64,000 nt of DNA from Shewanella benthica (GTDB lineage Bacteria > Pseudomonadota > Gammaproteobacteria > Enterobacterales > Shewanellaceae): NCBI GenBank assembly GCA_023284085.1, contig JAKVHY010000007.1, positions 101,595 through 165,594 of the forward strand. Reading direction: 5' to 3'. The translations under genes were made by a program, and so were the position numbers. Positions within the stretch are counted from its first letter, which is position 1, and each line of letters starts with the position of its first letter. Below the pieces are notes generated by a model. The model was not told the DNA's origin, did not search any database, and saw only the letters and a program-made list of their open reading frames with translations. This document shows positions 7,598-21,040 of this stretch, in pieces.

Positions 7598-9049
7598 ATG
7601 ACACAGAGTGCTGTGAATAAAGTAGAAGTTAGATTTAACCAACTCAAACAAAAGACACAACAGAAAGAGTGGAATAGCGTTGAAAAACTGATCCTGATTT
7701 CCAATAATTTAAAGAAAGAGGATATTGCTCTGGCAAGACGAGTATTACAAAGGGCGATTGTTTTAAAACCTAATAATCCTAAAGTCAAAGCGGCTTTGGC
7801 CGATTTTTCTTCAGAGCTTTCTGTAGTTCAAGATAGTGTAATGAAAAGCTCCTCAACTGAACAAGTAGACTGGAAACAAAGTAAGTTTTTAGTCATTAAG
7901 AATGCAGTAGATAAAGGGCTTGGGAATAAAACTGTCCAAAAAGCCAAGCAGCCCTGGGTACTGTTTTTATTAGTACCCTTTCTCATTTTTGCTTTTTATC
8001 AAACTGTGTGGGCAAGCCCAAGGTTTGAGAGTCGAGCGCAATTAATCGTGCAGCAGCCCGATGGTATGGCAACCATGGATGCTTCGATGGCCTTGTTGAG
8101 CGGTTTAGGCGTGAGTTCACCGGCCTCTGCCGATTTAGAGTTGGTTAAGGCCTACCTGTATTCTCAAGACATGATTGACTATCTGCAGCGCGAGTTAGAC
8201 ATGGTGACGCATTATAATAGTTATGATGTTGACTATTTCTCACGACTTCACGATGAAGCCTCTCAAGAGGACCTGTTTAGTTACTATGAACAGCATGTCA
8301 AAGTCGAAATTGATGAAAAGTCCTCAGTGATCACTTTCTATGTACAGGCATACAATAGTGAGTTCGCGCATAAATTAAATCGCTTATTAGTCGAAAGATC
8401 AGAATGGTACATCAATTCTATTGGCCATCAACTTGCTGATGCTCAACTGAAATTTATTAAGAATGAACATGAACTGGTGGAGGTCAGATTAGAAGGTGCT
8501 AAATCCAACCTGTTAAACTTTCAACAGCATTATAACCTTCTTGATCCAGAAGCCGAAGGGGCTGCATTTCAGCAGATCACCTATAAACTAGAAGGGCAAG
8601 TTGCTAGCATGCAAGCAGAGCTTAAAACGCTGTTGGCTGTCATGACCGAAACTGCGCCTCAGGTGTTATTGTTAAAAATGCAGATAACTGCACTGCAACA
8701 GCAGCTAGAATTAGAGCGTGAAAGACTATCACTACAACAAAACCGCAGTGAACAAGTCCAAACCGGTGAACCAGGCTCTATCAGCGAAGTGCTAGCAAAG
8801 TACACTGATTACAAAATAGCGTTAGAGCTAGCGTTACAAGCATATACCTCATCACAAATTTCACTTGAAAAAGCACGTATAGAAGCATACCGACAGCTTA
8901 AGTATTTAATTGTGCTTGAGTCACCCACTCAGCCACAAGATAACCAATACCCAGATGTGTTTTACAACCTGTCTTTATTTGCTGCAATTTCGCTGATGTT
9001 GTTTGGTATCGGTAAGATTATTATCGCAACAGTGCGTGAACTTAATTAA
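7598..9049 (+). CDS. kpsE: KpsE/BexC/CtrB-like capsule export inner-membrane protein with N-terminal extension
   Basis: A 483-residue polysaccharide co-polymerase/export protein of the inner membrane. Transmembrane helix 1 at about 120-138, large periplasmic region with long helical stretches (about 280-420) and helix 2 at about 452-474, the architecture of KpsE. The ASPRFESRAQLIV segment after helix 1 fits the family. The roughly 118-residue cytoplasmic N-terminus, absent from E. coli KpsE (382 residues), is highly charged and includes ALARRVLQRAIVLKPNNPKV, which looks like one tetratricopeptide-type helix pair. It would bridge KpsM/T and the KpsD-like channel. The N-terminal extension may recruit another partner (inference). 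Confidence 0.85.
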   Translation: MTQSAVNKVEVRFNQLKQKTQQKEWNSVEKLILISNNLKKEDIALARRVLQRAIVLKPNNPKVKAALADFSSELSVVQDSVMKSSSTEQVDWKQSKFLVIKNAVDKGLGNKTVQKAKQPWVLFLLVPFLIFAFYQTVWASPRFESRAQLIVQQPDGMATMDASMALLSGLGVSSPASADLELVKAYLYSQDMIDYLQRELDMVTHYNSYDVDYFSRLHDEASQEDLFSYYEQHVKVEIDEKSSVITFYVQAYNSEFAHKLNRLLVERSEWYINSIGHQLADAQLKFIKNEHELVEVRLEGAKSNLLNFQQHYNLLDPEAEGAAFQQITYKLEGQVASMQAELKTLLAVMTETAPQVLLLKMQITALQQQLELERERLSLQQNRSEQVQTGEPGSISEVLAKYTDYKIALELALQAYTSSQISLEKARIEAYRQLKYLIVLESPTQPQDNQYPDVFYNLSLFAAISLMLFGIGKIIIATVRELN

Positions 9050-9117
9050 TAATAAACCGACAGAACATGAAGTTTTAAAGCATTCATAAATATTAGAAAA
9101 GTATCATTGGAAATATA

Positions 9118-10029
9118 ATGAACAATATAGAAAAAGAAACAGTAACAACTCAGTATAAAGGAATTGTGTTGGCCGGCGGTTCTGGCACACGTCTTTATCC
9201 ATTAACCAAAGTCGTCAGTAAGCAATTGATGCCAATCTATGATAAACCGATGATCTTCTATCCAATATCAACTTTAATGATCGCAGGTATAAAAGAAATT
9301 TTAATCATAGCGACTCCACAAGAACTTCCTCGTTTTAAAGAGCTGTTAGGCGATGGCAGTGATTGGGGGATCACATTTGAGTATGTAGCACAGCCGAGTC
9401 CTGATGGATTAGCGCAAGCATTTATATTGGCTGAGCAATTCTTAAATGGCGCACCTGCAGCGCTAGTATTAGGTGATAACCTGTTTTATGGTCACGACCT
9501 TTCTACGTCGCTACGCAGAGCCGCTTCTAAGCAAGATGGGGCGACGGTATTTGGTTATCATGTTGCCAATCCGACAGCGTATGGTGTAGTAGAGTTTGAT
9601 ATCGATGGAAATGTTAAATCAATCGAAGAGAAACCCGTTACGCCTAAGTCAAATTACGCTGTTCCAGGTCTATACTTTTTTGATAAACGTGTTGTTGAAT
9701 ATGCAAAAAATGTCAAGCCATCTGCAAGAGGTGAGTTAGAGATCACTGATGTGATAGAGCAATACTTGCAAGCAGACAAGCTCAAAGTTGAAATCATGGG
9801 GCGTGGTACGGCTTGGCTTGATACAGGGACTCATGACAGTCTTTTACAAGCGGCAACGTTTATCGAGACAATAGAAAAGCGTCAAGGGCTAAAAGTATGT
9901 TGCCCTGAAGAGATAGCGTATCGAATGGGCTTTATTAATGAAGGCCAGCTTCGAGATCTTGCTATGCCACTTAAAAAGAGCGGATATGGTCAATACTTGC
10001 TAAACATGTTAGAGCAAAAAGTATTTTAA
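9118..10029 (+). CDS. rmlA: Glucose-1-phosphate thymidylyltransferase
   Basis: Catalyses dTTP + glucose-1-phosphate to dTDP-glucose, first step of dTDP-L-rhamnose synthesis in the cytoplasm. The nucleotide-binding start is [17 protein letters not shown], followed by [21 protein letters not shown] and the late [15 protein letters not shown], all diagnostic of RmlA. 303 residues; about 13 residues precede the conserved start, slightly longer than usual (about 290). First of four contiguous rml genes in the order A-C-D-B, unlike the common B-D-A-C arrangement. Confidence 0.96.
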   Translation: MNNIEKETVTTQYKGIVLAGGSGTRLYPLTKVVSKQLMPIYDKPMIFYPISTLMIAGIKEILIIATPQELPRFKELLGDGSDWGITFEYVAQPSPDGLAQAFILAEQFLNGAPAALVLGDNLFYGHDLSTSLRRAASKQDGATVFGYHVANPTAYGVVEFDIDGNVKSIEEKPVTPKSNYAVPGLYFFDKRVVEYAKNVKPSARGELEITDVIEQYLQADKLKVEIMGRGTAWLDTGTHDSLLQAATFIETIEKRQGLKVCCPEEIAYRMGFINEGQLRDLAMPLKKSGYGQYLLNMLEQKVF

Positions 10030-10053
10030 TTAATTATAAGAGTCCTGCAGCAT

Positions 10054-10599
10054 ATGAAGTTTATAGATACAGCAATACCAGATGTAAAAATAATTGAGCC
10101 ACAAGTCTTTGGTGATGAACGTGGTTTTTTTATGGAAACATTTAGGGCCAGTTTATTTAACGAAAACTGTGCTGAACGTGAATTTGTGCAAGAGAATCAC
10201 AGTAAATCAACTCACGGTATTCTGCGTGGACTGCATTTTCAGACAGAGAACACCCAAGGAAAGCTGGTTAGAATCACTAGCGGTGAAGTTTACGACGTTG
10301 CAGTGGACTTAAGAGAAAGTTCTGCAACTTTTGGCCAATGGGTTGGCGTAGTATTGTCAGCAGAAAATAAACGTCAACTTTGGGTGCCAGAAGGTTTTGC
10401 TCATGGCTTTTATGTGATGAGTCAAGAAGCTGAGTTTGTGTATAAATGTACCGACATATATAACCCGAAATCAGAAGTGTCGATTAAGTGGAATGATCCT
10501 CACCTTAAAATTGATTGGCCTTTAGTTGATGGGAAATTGCCTTCTTTATCAGAAAAAGATCAACAGGGTTTAGCATTTGAACAAGCGCCTAAATTCTAG
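10054..10599 (+). CDS. rmlC: dTDP-4-dehydrorhamnose 3,5-epimerase
   Basis: Cupin-fold epimerase acting on dTDP-4-keto-6-deoxyglucose. Family motifs: DERGFFMETFR near residues 23-33, NHSKSTHGILRGLHFQ (catalytic His in RGLHFQ), the active-site region LWVPEGFAHGFY and VYKCTDIYNP. 181 residues, matching the family. ATG 10054 lies 25 bases after rmlA. A 100-base spacer with no clear feature separates it from rmlD. Confidence 0.96.
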   Translation: MKFIDTAIPDVKIIEPQVFGDERGFFMETFRASLFNENCAEREFVQENHSKSTHGILRGLHFQTENTQGKLVRITSGEVYDVAVDLRESSATFGQWVGVVLSAENKRQLWVPEGFAHGFYVMSQEAEFVYKCTDIYNPKSEVSIKWNDPHLKIDWPLVDGKLPSLSEKDQQGLAFEQAPKF

Positions 10600-10699
10600 T
10601 CGGAATACCAGCTTCTCATTTTTTGGTGAGTTGCAAACAATATCATTTTTATCGCTTTATTATTAAAATAAATAGCGGTCTGATTCAGTTAAGGTTTTT

Positions 10700-11593
10700 A
10701 TGAAAGTTTTAGTTACAGGCCGCGGTGGCCAACTCGCTTGGGAGCTTGAGCAAACAGCCCCTGACAATGTCGATTTAGTTAGTTTTAACGCTAAAGAGCT
10801 AGATATCAGTAATCAGGGTAGAGTCAATGAAGTGTTGATGGCACAGTCACCCGATTTGGTCATTAACGCCGCGGCTTATACTGCGGTAGATAAAGCTGAA
10901 ACCGATCAACAAACGGCTTATGCTGTCAACGATCTTGGTAGTGAATATCTAGCTTCTGCCTGCAAGCAAATAGGGGCTAAGTTGATTCATGTATCAACAG
11001 ACTTTGTTTTCGATGGTACTAAAACACAGCCATATCAAACGAGTGATACACCTAACCCTATTAACGTCTATGGTGCATCTAAGTTAGCGGGCGATATTAA
11101 AATTAATGATATTTTGGCCGATCAGGCAACAATTATTCGCACAGCCTGGGTTTATTCTGCCAATGGTAATAACTTTGTTAAAACCATGCTGAGGTTGATG
11201 GCTGAAAAAGATCAACTTGGCATCGTTTATGATCAGGTTGGTACACCGACTTGGGCAAAAGGCCTAGCTCAAATGATCTGGTCATTGGCTGAAACCACAG
11301 ATATTGAGCCTCAAAAGGAGTCTTTGCTTCTTCATTGGACTGATGCCGGAGTCGCATCTTGGTATGATTTCGCCGTAGCCATACAGGAACTTGCTATTGA
11401 GAAAGGCCTACTTAAGCGAGCTATTCCGATCTCTGCAATACCTGCGTCAAATTATCCTACACCAGCAGCCAGACCCAGTTTTAGTGTCATAGATAAGAAG
11501 TCTGCCGAAATCGCTAGTGGTCTGAACACCGTGCACTGGCGTCAGCAGTTAAGTCAAATGTTAGATCAATATAAAGAGCTAGATAAAAAGTAA
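10700..11593 (+). CDS. rmlD: dTDP-4-dehydrorhamnose reductase
   Basis: Short-chain dehydrogenase making dTDP-L-rhamnose from the RmlC product using NAD(P)H. Rossmann start VTGRGGQLAWEL (one variation from the usual GxxGQLG), NAAAYTAVDKAE, STDFVFDG and the catalytic pair in YGASKLAGD. 297 residues, normal. TAAGG-type ribosome site before ATG 10700. Completes the rhamnose set with the neighbouring rmlA, rmlC and rmlB. Confidence 0.95.
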   Translation: MKVLVTGRGGQLAWELEQTAPDNVDLVSFNAKELDISNQGRVNEVLMAQSPDLVINAAAYTAVDKAETDQQTAYAVNDLGSEYLASACKQIGAKLIHVSTDFVFDGTKTQPYQTSDTPNPINVYGASKLAGDIKINDILADQATIIRTAWVYSANGNNFVKTMLRLMAEKDQLGIVYDQVGTPTWAKGLAQMIWSLAETTDIEPQKESLLLHWTDAGVASWYDFAVAIQELAIEKGLLKRAIPISAIPASNYPTPAARPSFSVIDKKSAEIASGLNTVHWRQQLSQMLDQYKELDKK

Positions 11594-11649
11594 GCCTGTT
11601 GAATGGTAAAATTTCACATATATTCCTCTATCAGAGTCAGATTAAGCAT

Positions 11650-12756
11650 ATGAACAATAAAAAACTACTTGTAACAGGCGGCGCAGGCTTCATTGGCGCA
11701 AATTTCGTACACTATTGGTTAGCAAATAATCCTAACGATACAGTCATAGTGTTAGATGCTTTAACTTATGCGGGTAACAAAGCAAACCTAGACCCGGTTA
11801 GTGAAAACCCTAATTTCACCTTTGTTCACGGTAATATTTGTGACACACCTCTAGTAGAGCAACTGTTAAAAGAACATGCTTTAACGACCATCGTACATTT
11901 TGCTGCTGAGTCTCATGTGGACCGTTCAATCACTGGTCCTGATGCGTTCATCGAAACCAATATTTTGGGAACTTATAGCCTTTTAAAAGCGGCGAAAAAA
12001 GTGTGGATTGATGAGCCTGTATCCAAGGGCGAACAAGCCACTGAACATAGATTTCATCATGTTAGCACGGATGAAGTTTATGGAACTCTCAGTGCGACAG
12101 ATCCTGCTTTTACCGAAGAAACGGCTTATGCGCCAAATTCTCCATACTCGGCCAGTAAGGCGGCATCTGATCACTTAGTGCGCGCTTATCATCATACTTA
12201 CGGCTTGCAGGTGACGACCTCAAACTGCTCTAACAACTACGGGCCGTACCATTTTCCAGAGAAATTGATCCCGCTCATCGTCACTAATATCCTTAATGAT
12301 AAACCATTACCCGTATATGGTGATGGTCAACAAATCCGTGATTGGCTCTATGTTGAAGATCATGCTCGTGGTATTGAACTTGTGCTCAAAAAAGGCCGGG
12401 TAGGCGAGAACTACAACATTGGTGGTAATAACGAGTGGGCGAATATCGATATCGTCAACCTAGTCTGTAAGCAAATGAATGAGAAGTTTGAAGCAAACCC
12501 CAATTTAGCCAATAAATATCCTGAAGCCGTTAAAGTTATTGCGGGTAAGTCAGCTGAATTAATTACTTATGTACAAGATCGTGCCGGCCACGATAGACGC
12601 TATGCAATCGATGCAACTAAAACTAATAATGAATTGGGCTATGTTCCAGTTGAATCGTTTGAAACGGGTTTTGCCAAAACATTAGATTGGTATTTGGCTA
12701 ATGATGACTGGTGGAAATCAGTGTTGAGTGGCGATTATCAAGATGTGCTTAGATAG
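11650..12756 (+). CDS. rmlB: dTDP-glucose 4,6-dehydratase
   Basis: Extended short-chain dehydrogenase converting dTDP-glucose to dTDP-4-keto-6-deoxyglucose. [13 protein letters not shown] at the N-terminus binds [24 protein letters not shown] and YSASKAASD (catalytic Tyr/Lys) follow, then [18 protein letters not shown]. The reading frame is open from 11599 (TTG), but ATG 11650 gives the canonical start, so a 368-residue protein is called. The long gap from rmlD (about 55 bases) is non-coding on this view. Confidence 0.95.
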   Translation: MNNKKLLVTGGAGFIGANFVHYWLANNPNDTVIVLDALTYAGNKANLDPVSENPNFTFVHGNICDTPLVEQLLKEHALTTIVHFAAESHVDRSITGPDAFIETNILGTYSLLKAAKKVWIDEPVSKGEQATEHRFHHVSTDEVYGTLSATDPAFTEETAYAPNSPYSASKAASDHLVRAYHHTYGLQVTTSNCSNNYGPYHFPEKLIPLIVTNILNDKPLPVYGDGQQIRDWLYVEDHARGIELVLKKGRVGENYNIGGNNEWANIDIVNLVCKQMNEKFEANPNLANKYPEAVKVIAGKSAELITYVQDRAGHDRRYAIDATKTNNELGYVPVESFETGFAKTLDWYLANDDWWKSVLSGDYQDVLR

Positions 12757-12776
12757 TAGGAACTAGGAAGATAAAT

Positions 12777-14186
12777 ATGCAAATCGTACCTGTAATTATG
12801 GCTGGCGGCTCAGGAACACGCCTATGGCCATTAAGTCGTTCACTCTTTCCGAAGCAGTTTTTAGCGCTGGCCTCAAATGTGAGTATGTTACAGCAAACTA
12901 TAGAGCGAACTGCTGGTCTACCTTGTGAAAAAACAGTGTTGTTATGTAATGAAGAACATCGTTTTTTAGTGGCTGAGCAGTTAAGGACGATTAACTATCA
13001 AGGCGCTCGTATCTTGCTTGAGCCTGCTGGACGAAACACTGCGCCAGCGATTGCTTTAGCGGCATTTGATATTGTCGCCAAGCAAAAAGACTCGTTAATG
13101 ATGGTGATGGCAGCGGATCATGTCATTAATGATCAATCAGCGTTTGAAAAATCGGTGCTTAATGCCGTTGAATTGGCACAACAAGGTAAGTTAGTCACCT
13201 TTGGCATTGTACCTAATGCGCCAGAAACGGGTTATGGCTATATTAAGCGCGGTACAGAGTTACAAGATTCGGCCTATGCAGTGGATGCTTTTGTAGAGAA
13301 GCCAAATTTAGAGACTGCACAAAGCTATTTAACCAGTGGAGAATACTACTGGAATAGTGGCATGTTTATGTTTAAAGCCAGCACGTACTTAGCGTCGTTA
13401 AGAGAGTTTGCGCCAGCTATTTATGAGGCATGTCAGCAAGCTTATAACGAAAAGTCGGAAGACTTAGACTTTATTCGAGCAGGCAAAGACGCCTTTTTAA
13501 GTTCACCTGATGACTCTATTGACTATGCCATCATGGAGCACACTTCACAGGCTGTCGTAGTACCTATGGACGCAGGGTGGTGTGATTTAGGTTCCTGGTC
13601 AGCATTGTGGGAAATCGATCATAAAGATGACGCGCAAAACTCGACTCATGGCGATGTGATTTTGCATAATACAACCGGGTCATTAGTACGTGCGACGAGT
13701 CGATTGGTTACAACGATTGGGCTTGAAGATATCATCATTGTTGAAACTAAAGATGCGGTGTTGGTTGCTGCTAAAGATCAGGTTCAAGATGTCAAAGAGA
13801 TAGTCAATAAATTAAAGCAAGAAGATCGCAGTGAATTCAAGCATCATCGAGATGTTTATCGTCCTTGGGGTCATTATGATTCAATTGACTGTGGTGATCG
13901 GTACCAAGTTAAAAGGATCACTGTAAAACCAGGCGCTAAGTTGAGTGTACAGATGCATCATCACCGCGCCGAGCACTGGATTGTGGTTTCCGGAACAGCC
14001 AAAGTCACTAATGGCGATAAAGAGGTTTTATTGACCGAAAACCAATCTACATATATCCCAGTTGGGGTGATCCATGCGCTAGAAAATCCAGGGAAAATTG
14101 ACTTGGAACTTATTGAGGTTCAGTCAGGGAGCTATTTAGGTGAAGATGACATCGTCAGGTTTGCAGATAACTATGGAAGGGTTTAA
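12777..14186 (+). CDS. manC: Mannose-1-phosphate guanylyltransferase / mannose-6-phosphate isomerase (bifunctional)
   Basis: A 469-residue type II enzyme that makes GDP-mannose. N-terminal nucleotidyltransferase: [22 protein letters not shown] and FVEKPN. C-terminal cupin isomerase: [18 protein letters not shown] with the metal-binding histidines, and [19 protein letters not shown] ribosome site before ATG 12777. Followed 3 bases later by the manB fusion, so mannose-6-P to GDP-mannose is encoded as a unit supplying gmd and any mannosyl transfer. Confidence 0.95.
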   Translation: MQIVPVIMAGGSGTRLWPLSRSLFPKQFLALASNVSMLQQTIERTAGLPCEKTVLLCNEEHRFLVAEQLRTINYQGARILLEPAGRNTAPAIALAAFDIVAKQKDSLMMVMAADHVINDQSAFEKSVLNAVELAQQGKLVTFGIVPNAPETGYGYIKRGTELQDSAYAVDAFVEKPNLETAQSYLTSGEYYWNSGMFMFKASTYLASLREFAPAIYEACQQAYNEKSEDLDFIRAGKDAFLSSPDDSIDYAIMEHTSQAVVVPMDAGWCDLGSWSALWEIDHKDDAQNSTHGDVILHNTTGSLVRATSRLVTTIGLEDIIIVETKDAVLVAAKDQVQDVKEIVNKLKQEDRSEFKHHRDVYRPWGHYDSIDCGDRYQVKRITVKPGAKLSVQMHHHRAEHWIVVSGTAKVTNGDKEVLLTENQSTYIPVGVIHALENPGKIDLELIEVQSGSYLGEDDIVRFADNYGRV

Positions 14187-14189
14187 AGC

Positions 14190-17100
14190 GTGGATACCAA
14201 GGAACTAACTTGTTTTAAAGCATATGATATTCGAGGGCAACTCGGGACTGAGCTAAATGAAGAGATTGCTTACCGAATAGGTCGCGCCTACGCACTCGCT
14301 ATAGCACCTAAATTAGTGGTTGTTGGTGGAGATGCTCGTGAAACCAGTGAAGCTTTAAAGCTTGCTGTTGCAAATGGTCTTATGGATGGGGGTTGTGATG
14401 TAATAGATATTGGCATGGTCGGTACCGAAGAGATCTATTTTGCTACTACTAATCTTAAAGCATGTGGTGGTATCGAAGTAACCGCTTCTCACAACCCAAT
14501 TGACTATAATGGCATGAAACTGGTTCGTGAAAATAGCAAACCGATCTCTGGTGATACTGGGCTTAACGAAATTAAGCAACTTGCCGAGAAGAACATTTGG
14601 CCTGAGGTGACTAACAAAGGCAAAATAGTTCAGCAATCAAATCTTAACGAGTACACCGATCACCTTTTAACTTATATTAAACCTGAAAATATTAAGCCTT
14701 TAAAATTAGTCGTCAATTCGGGCAACGGTGCCGCAGGTCATGTCATCGATGTTTTAGAAGCAAAGTTTAATGAGCTTAATATTTCTATTGAGTTTATTAA
14801 AGTGCACCATCAAGCAGATCATACTTTTCCTAATGGTATTCCTAATCCGCTACTACCTGAAAATCGTGCCGATACGGCTAATGCAGTGAAGATGCATAAG
14901 GCAGATATGGGTATTGCTTGGGATGGAGACTTTGACCGTTGCTTCTTGTTTGATGAAAATGGCGAGTTCATCGAAGGCTATTATATAGTAGGCCTGCTTG
15001 CTGAAGCTTTTTTAGTCAAACATCCAAATGAAAAAATTATTTTTGATCCTCGTGTATATTGGAATACGGTTGATATCATAAATGCGAATAATGGTATACC
15101 TGTGATGTCAAAAACAGGTCATGCTTTTATTAAAGAGCGCATGCGTAAAGAAGATGCCATTTATGGTGGCGAAATGAGTGCTCACCATTACTTTAAAGAG
15201 TTTTCATACTGTGACAGCGGTATGATCCCTTGGTTGTTAGTTGCTGAGTTGCTGAGTGTTAAAAACCAAACGCTATCATCGATGGTGAAAGACAGAATTG
15301 AAGCTTTTCCAAGCTCTGGTGAAATAAACCGAACCGTGAAAAATGCCGAGCATACTATTGCAATCATCGAACAGAAGTATGCGGCAATGGCAGGTGCTGT
15401 CACTGACTATACAGACGGTGTTGGCATTGAGTTCCCTGAATGGCGTTTTAACTTGCGTAAGTCAAATACAGAACCCGTGATACGGCTCAATGTTGAGTCT
15501 AAAAGAGATTATTTAATCATGACAGAAAAAACCGAACAGTTACTGGCTGACGTGTCATCTAGTGATAGTCCTTCTGAGGATCACATCCAGCTTGCAATCC
15601 CAATCTTACATGGGAATATTGAAGTTATAAATGCTGGTGTATTAGAGGGCTGGGCTGCTTATAAAGACACTGATAAAGCTGTCAATTTAAAGGTTAAAGC
15701 GGGTGACCGCATTATCGGTATTGGTATTGCGGATCAGTTTAGATCTGACTTAAAACAGAATGGCATACACGGCGGTTATCATAAGTTTACGATTCCATTG
15801 ACAACCTTGAGCAATAACACCGATCAAAAATTAAAATTGGAATTGCTTAATGCTGAAACCAATCAAAGTGTACAACACCCTGAATTTTTATTAGAAATTA
15901 TAGGGAAAAAGCTATCTGCGACAATTTTACGTGAACAAAATGGGCATATTTTAGTCGATGTTGAATCAGATAAAGCATTGGGTGATTTTGTTATAGAACT
16001 TTATCATCAAGATAAGCTGATTGCCCACCAGCAGTTAACGTCAGATAAAGCCTCCCTGCGTGCACACATTCCTATGCCGATCAGCTTAATGGACGGTGGC
16101 ACACATCTATTGAAAGTGGGCGTGGTGGGCTACCCAGATATTTTGGCTATGGGGCTAATCACTGCGCAACCTATTCAAACACCTTGGCAGTATATTAAAG
16201 ATAGCCACCTTAAACCGGGCTTCATGTCGTTGCCTAAACAAGCCTCGCACCGTTATGAGTCGCTAGAATATCAGTTAGAGGCCATTTCAAGTGAAACGTC
16301 AAATTGCAGTGTGCAAAACCTTACCTTAGTACATAAGTTATTAGTTGAAGGCTATGAAGGGCGTGATAAATACCCTAAATTTAGTTTACCAAAATTCGAC
16401 CAGCCTCGAGTATCGATTATTGTGCCTGCATACAATAAATTTGAGTTGACTTATCACTGCCTTGCTTCAATTGCGCTTTCATTTAATAAAACCAGTTATG
16501 AAGTGATTCTAGCCGATGACTGCTCAACGGATGAAACTACTGAAGCTGAAAATATCATTGATAATCTGGTGATATCTCGTAACCCTGAAAATTTACGTTT
16601 CTTACGCAGTTGCAATCGAGCATCTGAAATCGCACAAGGCGAATTTATCATTATGCTTAATAATGATACTGAAGTAACGTCATTTTGGATTGATGAACTC
16701 ATCAATAAACTCGACTCAGATACCTGTATCGGTATGACAGGGTCAAAATTACTCAATCTCGATGGAAGTATGCAAGAAGCTGGCGGCATCGTTTGGGAAA
16801 ATGGTCAGCCCTGGAATGTTGGCCGCGATCGTAATCCAATGACACCTGAGTTTAACTATGCACGGGAGGTTGATTATTTAACCGGTGCAGCTATGTGTAT
16901 ACGTACTAAACTTTGGCAACAAGTCGGTCGCTTTAGTGAAGAATTAGTCCCTTGTTACTACGAAGATACCGATATTGCCTTCAAAGTGCGAGAGGCAGGC
17001 TTTAAGACCGTTTATGTGCCTCATTCACAAGTTGTACATTTTGAAGGCCAAAGCCACGGTACGGATGTCACCAAAGGTCTAAAGCGTTATCAAGTGATTA

Positions 17101-18317
17101 ATGAGCAAACTTTCCGTAATAAATGGTTTAAAGCGTATCGACATAATGGCAAGGCAAGTCTTGAAAACATGATGTTGGAAAAGGACCGTAATATAGATCA
17201 GCGTATATTATTTATTGATGCTAACACTCCATTGCCAAATAAAGATGCTGGTGGTTATGCCGTGGTTCAAGAGATGAAGCTGATGCTTTCTCTTGGCTTT
17301 AAGGTGACCTTCGCATCTGAAAATTTGGCACATATGGGTAAATATACAACAGACCTTCAGCGTTTAGGGGTTGAAGTTTTGTATGCTCCATTCTATACCT
17401 CAATTCCACAAGTCTTAGATAGTCGTTTACAAGAGATGGATGCTGTTTATATAGTCAGATATCAAGTGGCAGAAAAGTATATAGACAAAATACGCCAGTC
17501 TTCAAAGGCTAAAATTTTATTCAATAATTGTGATTTACATTTTCTTCGTGAAATACGTGCGTCTGTACGCGGTGAAGGTTGTAATCTTTCTCTAAGTAAA
17601 GCCGTTGAGACAAGAGCTAAAGAGCTTGATGTTTGTAGAAAGGTTGATGCTGTCCTCTGCTACAACTCTACTGAACATGCTGTAATTACTTCTCATATAC
17701 TCGAAGCTGAAAAGCTTCATATTACGCCATGGGTATTGGAGGAAAAGTCACAAGCACCCGCATTTGGTAAAAGAAAAGGTATCGCATTTTTAGGTGGTTT
17801 TAATCATCATCCGAATATAGAGGCAGTAGAATATTTAGCAAATGACATTATGCCATTATTAGCTAAGCAGCGCCCTGAAATCACCCTTACTATTTACGGC
17901 AGTAATATGCCAAAAGAGTTGGAAAAATATGATTGTGACAATATCAAGATGCTTGGCTTTGCTGAAAGCTTAGATGGTGTATACCACGACCATAGAGTGT
18001 TTGTGGCTCCATTGCTATCAGGTGCTGGCATCAAAGGGAAAGTATTAGAATCCATGGCATACGGTACTCCAACAGTACTGACAGAGGTGGCTGCTGAGGG
18101 AACAGGACTTTCACATGGTATTAATACTCTTATTGCGCAAAAGCCCCAGGAATGGGTTGATGCGATTATAAAGCTATATGATGATGAAATTCTTTGGATT
18201 AAAATGTCTGAAAATGAACAAATATTAGTTAAAGAGAAGTATTCATTTGAACATGGTTATAAATCATTTAAGAATATATTTTCAAGTGTTGGTATTTACT
18301 CTTCAAGAACAAATTAA
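14190..18317 (+). CDS. manB: Phosphomannomutase fused to two glycosyltransferase domains (ManB-GT2-GT4)
   Basis: A single uninterrupted 1375-codon frame. Residues 1 to about 455 are a complete Man[11 protein letters not shown], active-site TASHNP (98-103, phosphoserine 100), metal loop DGDFDRC near 245, [10 protein letters not shown] near 325 and the phosphate-binding [14 protein letters not shown]. About 470-730 is a linker region with one [16 protein letters not shown] segment like the accessory repeat of large glycosyltransferases. From 741 a GT2 domain starts ([33 protein letters not shown]). From about 1010 to 1340 there is a GT4-like half ([10 protein letters not shown] near 1199, [19 protein letters not shown]). 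The GTG start has a GGAAGGG site 8 bases upstream. Independent manB and glycosyltransferases are normal; this fusion is unusual and could be a real channelling enzyme or an in-frame deletion product. Confidence 0.9.
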   Translation: MDTKELTCFKAYDIRGQLGTELNEEIAYRIGRAYALAIAPKLVVVGGDARETSEALKLAVANGLMDGGCDVIDIGMVGTEEIYFATTNLKACGGIEVTASHNPIDYNGMKLVRENSKPISGDTGLNEIKQLAEKNIWPEVTNKGKIVQQSNLNEYTDHLLTYIKPENIKPLKLVVNSGNGAAGHVIDVLEAKFNELNISIEFIKVHHQADHTFPNGIPNPLLPENRADTANAVKMHKADMGIAWDGDFDRCFLFDENGEFIEGYYIVGLLAEAFLVKHPNEKIIFDPRVYWNTVDIINANNGIPVMSKTGHAFIKERMRKEDAIYGGEMSAHHYFKEFSYCDSGMIPWLLVAELLSVKNQTLSSMVKDRIEAFPSSGEINRTVKNAEHTIAIIEQKYAAMAGAVTDYTDGVGIEFPEWRFNLRKSNTEPVIRLNVESKRDYLIMTEKTEQLLADVSSSDSPSEDHIQLAIPILHGNIEVINAGVLEGWAAYKDTDKAVNLKVKAGDRIIGIGIADQFRSDLKQNGIHGGYHKFTIPLTTLSNNTDQKLKLELLNAETNQSVQHPEFLLEIIGKKLSATILREQNGHILVDVESDKALGDFVIELYHQDKLIAHQQLTSDKASLRAHIPMPISLMDGGTHLLKVGVVGYPDILAMGLITAQPIQTPWQYIKDSHLKPGFMSLPKQASHRYESLEYQLEAISSETSNCSVQNLTLVHKLLVEGYEGRDKYPKFSLPKFDQPRVSIIVPAYNKFELTYHCLASIALSFNKTSYEVILADDCSTDETTEAENIIDNLVISRNPENLRFLRSCNRASEIAQGEFIIMLNNDTEVTSFWIDELINKLDSDTCIGMTGSKLLNLDGSMQEAGGIVWENGQPWNVGRDRNPMTPEFNYAREVDYLTGAAMCIRTKLWQQVGRFSEELVPCYYEDTDIAFKVREAGFKTVYVPHSQVVHFEGQSHGTDVTKGLKRYQVINEQTFRNKWFKAYRHNGKASLENMMLEKDRNIDQRILFIDANTPLPNKDAGGYAVVQEMKLMLSLGFKVTFASENLAHMGKYTTDLQRLGVEVLYAPFYTSIPQVLDSRLQEMDAVYIVRYQVAEKYIDKIRQSSKAKILFNNCDLHFLREIRASVRGEGCNLSLSKAVETRAKELDVCRKVDAVLCYNSTEHAVITSHILEAEKLHITPWVLEEKSQAPAFGKRKGIAFLGGFNHHPNIEAVEYLANDIMPLLAKQRPEITLTIYGSNMPKELEKYDCDNIKMLGFAESLDGVYHDHRVFVAPLLSGAGIKGKVLESMAYGTPTVLTEVAAEGTGLSHGINTLIAQKPQEWVDAIIKLYDDEILWIKMSENEQILVKEKYSFEHGYKSFKNIFSSVGIYSSRTN

Positions 18318-18334
18318 AGAACGAGGTTAAGTAA

Positions 18335-20246
<1,912 letters not shown>

Positions 20247-20306
20247 AAAAGTTTTAAGACCTCTTTTGGGGATAATTGAACAGCGTGATGTTTAAGGAAT
20301 CAAATT

Positions 20307-21038
20307 ATGAAAACTGTGATATTGCATTATCATCTGTTTAAAAATGCAGGAACATCTTTAGATGCTGCTTTTAAAGAAAATTTTAGTGAAGTAGATGGTG
20401 AGTGGGTAACCAAGGAGTTCCCAGCTCAGCCAGCAGTAAATAGAGAGCAGGTAAAACAATGGATCATAGACAACCCTCAGGCTAAGTGTTTCTCTTCCCA
20501 TACGGCTATCTTTCCTGTTCCTATCATCGATGGTATTAAAATAATACCTGTTATATTTATGCGTAATCCTATAGACCGTATAGCTTCTGCTTATGCATTT
20601 GAAAAAAAACAAGGTGGTGATGGTTTTGGTGCTGTTTTAGCACGAAATACCGATTTATCAGGGTATGTTGAGACTAGGTTAGCCCTGCCTAATGATAGGC
20701 AATGCCGTAACTTTCATTCGCAACGGTTTGCACAAATGTTTGGTGAGAAGCAAGGTGATGAGTTAAACCGTTCATTGCTTGCTCTTGAGAGTTTACCTTT
20801 TGTAGGAATTGTCGAACAGTTCTCAGCTTCTTTAGAGGTTTTAGAGCTGCTCTTAAATGATAATGACTTTACTGTAAGCCTTAAAGCGGTTGAAAAAAAT
20901 GTATCAAGAAGTACTAAAAAGACTATCGAACAAAAATTAGAAGAGATAGAGTCATTATTAGGGCGTGATATTTATCAAAATCTAATAGAGAGTAATGCTG
21001 ATGATTATGAGTTATATAAAACTCAAATAGGACATTGA
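20307..21038 (+). CDS. Sulfotransferase-family protein
   Basis: A 243-residue cytoplasmic-type protein with both PAPS-binding signatures: the 5'-phosphosulfate loop HYHLFKNAGTSLD (residues 7-19) and the 3'-phosphate motif FMRNPIDRIASAY (84-96). It is predicted to transfer sulfate from PAPS to a sugar hydroxyl of the exported polymer. The acceptor cannot be read from sequence. Its stop codon lies two bases before the ATG of the WcbI-like gene. First of four sulfotransferase-like domains at the 3' end of the operon. Confidence 0.8.
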   Translation: MKTVILHYHLFKNAGTSLDAAFKENFSEVDGEWVTKEFPAQPAVNREQVKQWIIDNPQAKCFSSHTAIFPVPIIDGIKIIPVIFMRNPIDRIASAYAFEKKQGGDGFGAVLARNTDLSGYVETRLALPNDRQCRNFHSQRFAQMFGEKQGDELNRSLLALESLPFVGIVEQFSASLEVLELLLNDNDFTVSLKAVEKNVSRSTKKTIEQKLEEIESLLGRDIYQNLIESNADDYELYKTQIGH

Positions 21039-21040
21039 CA

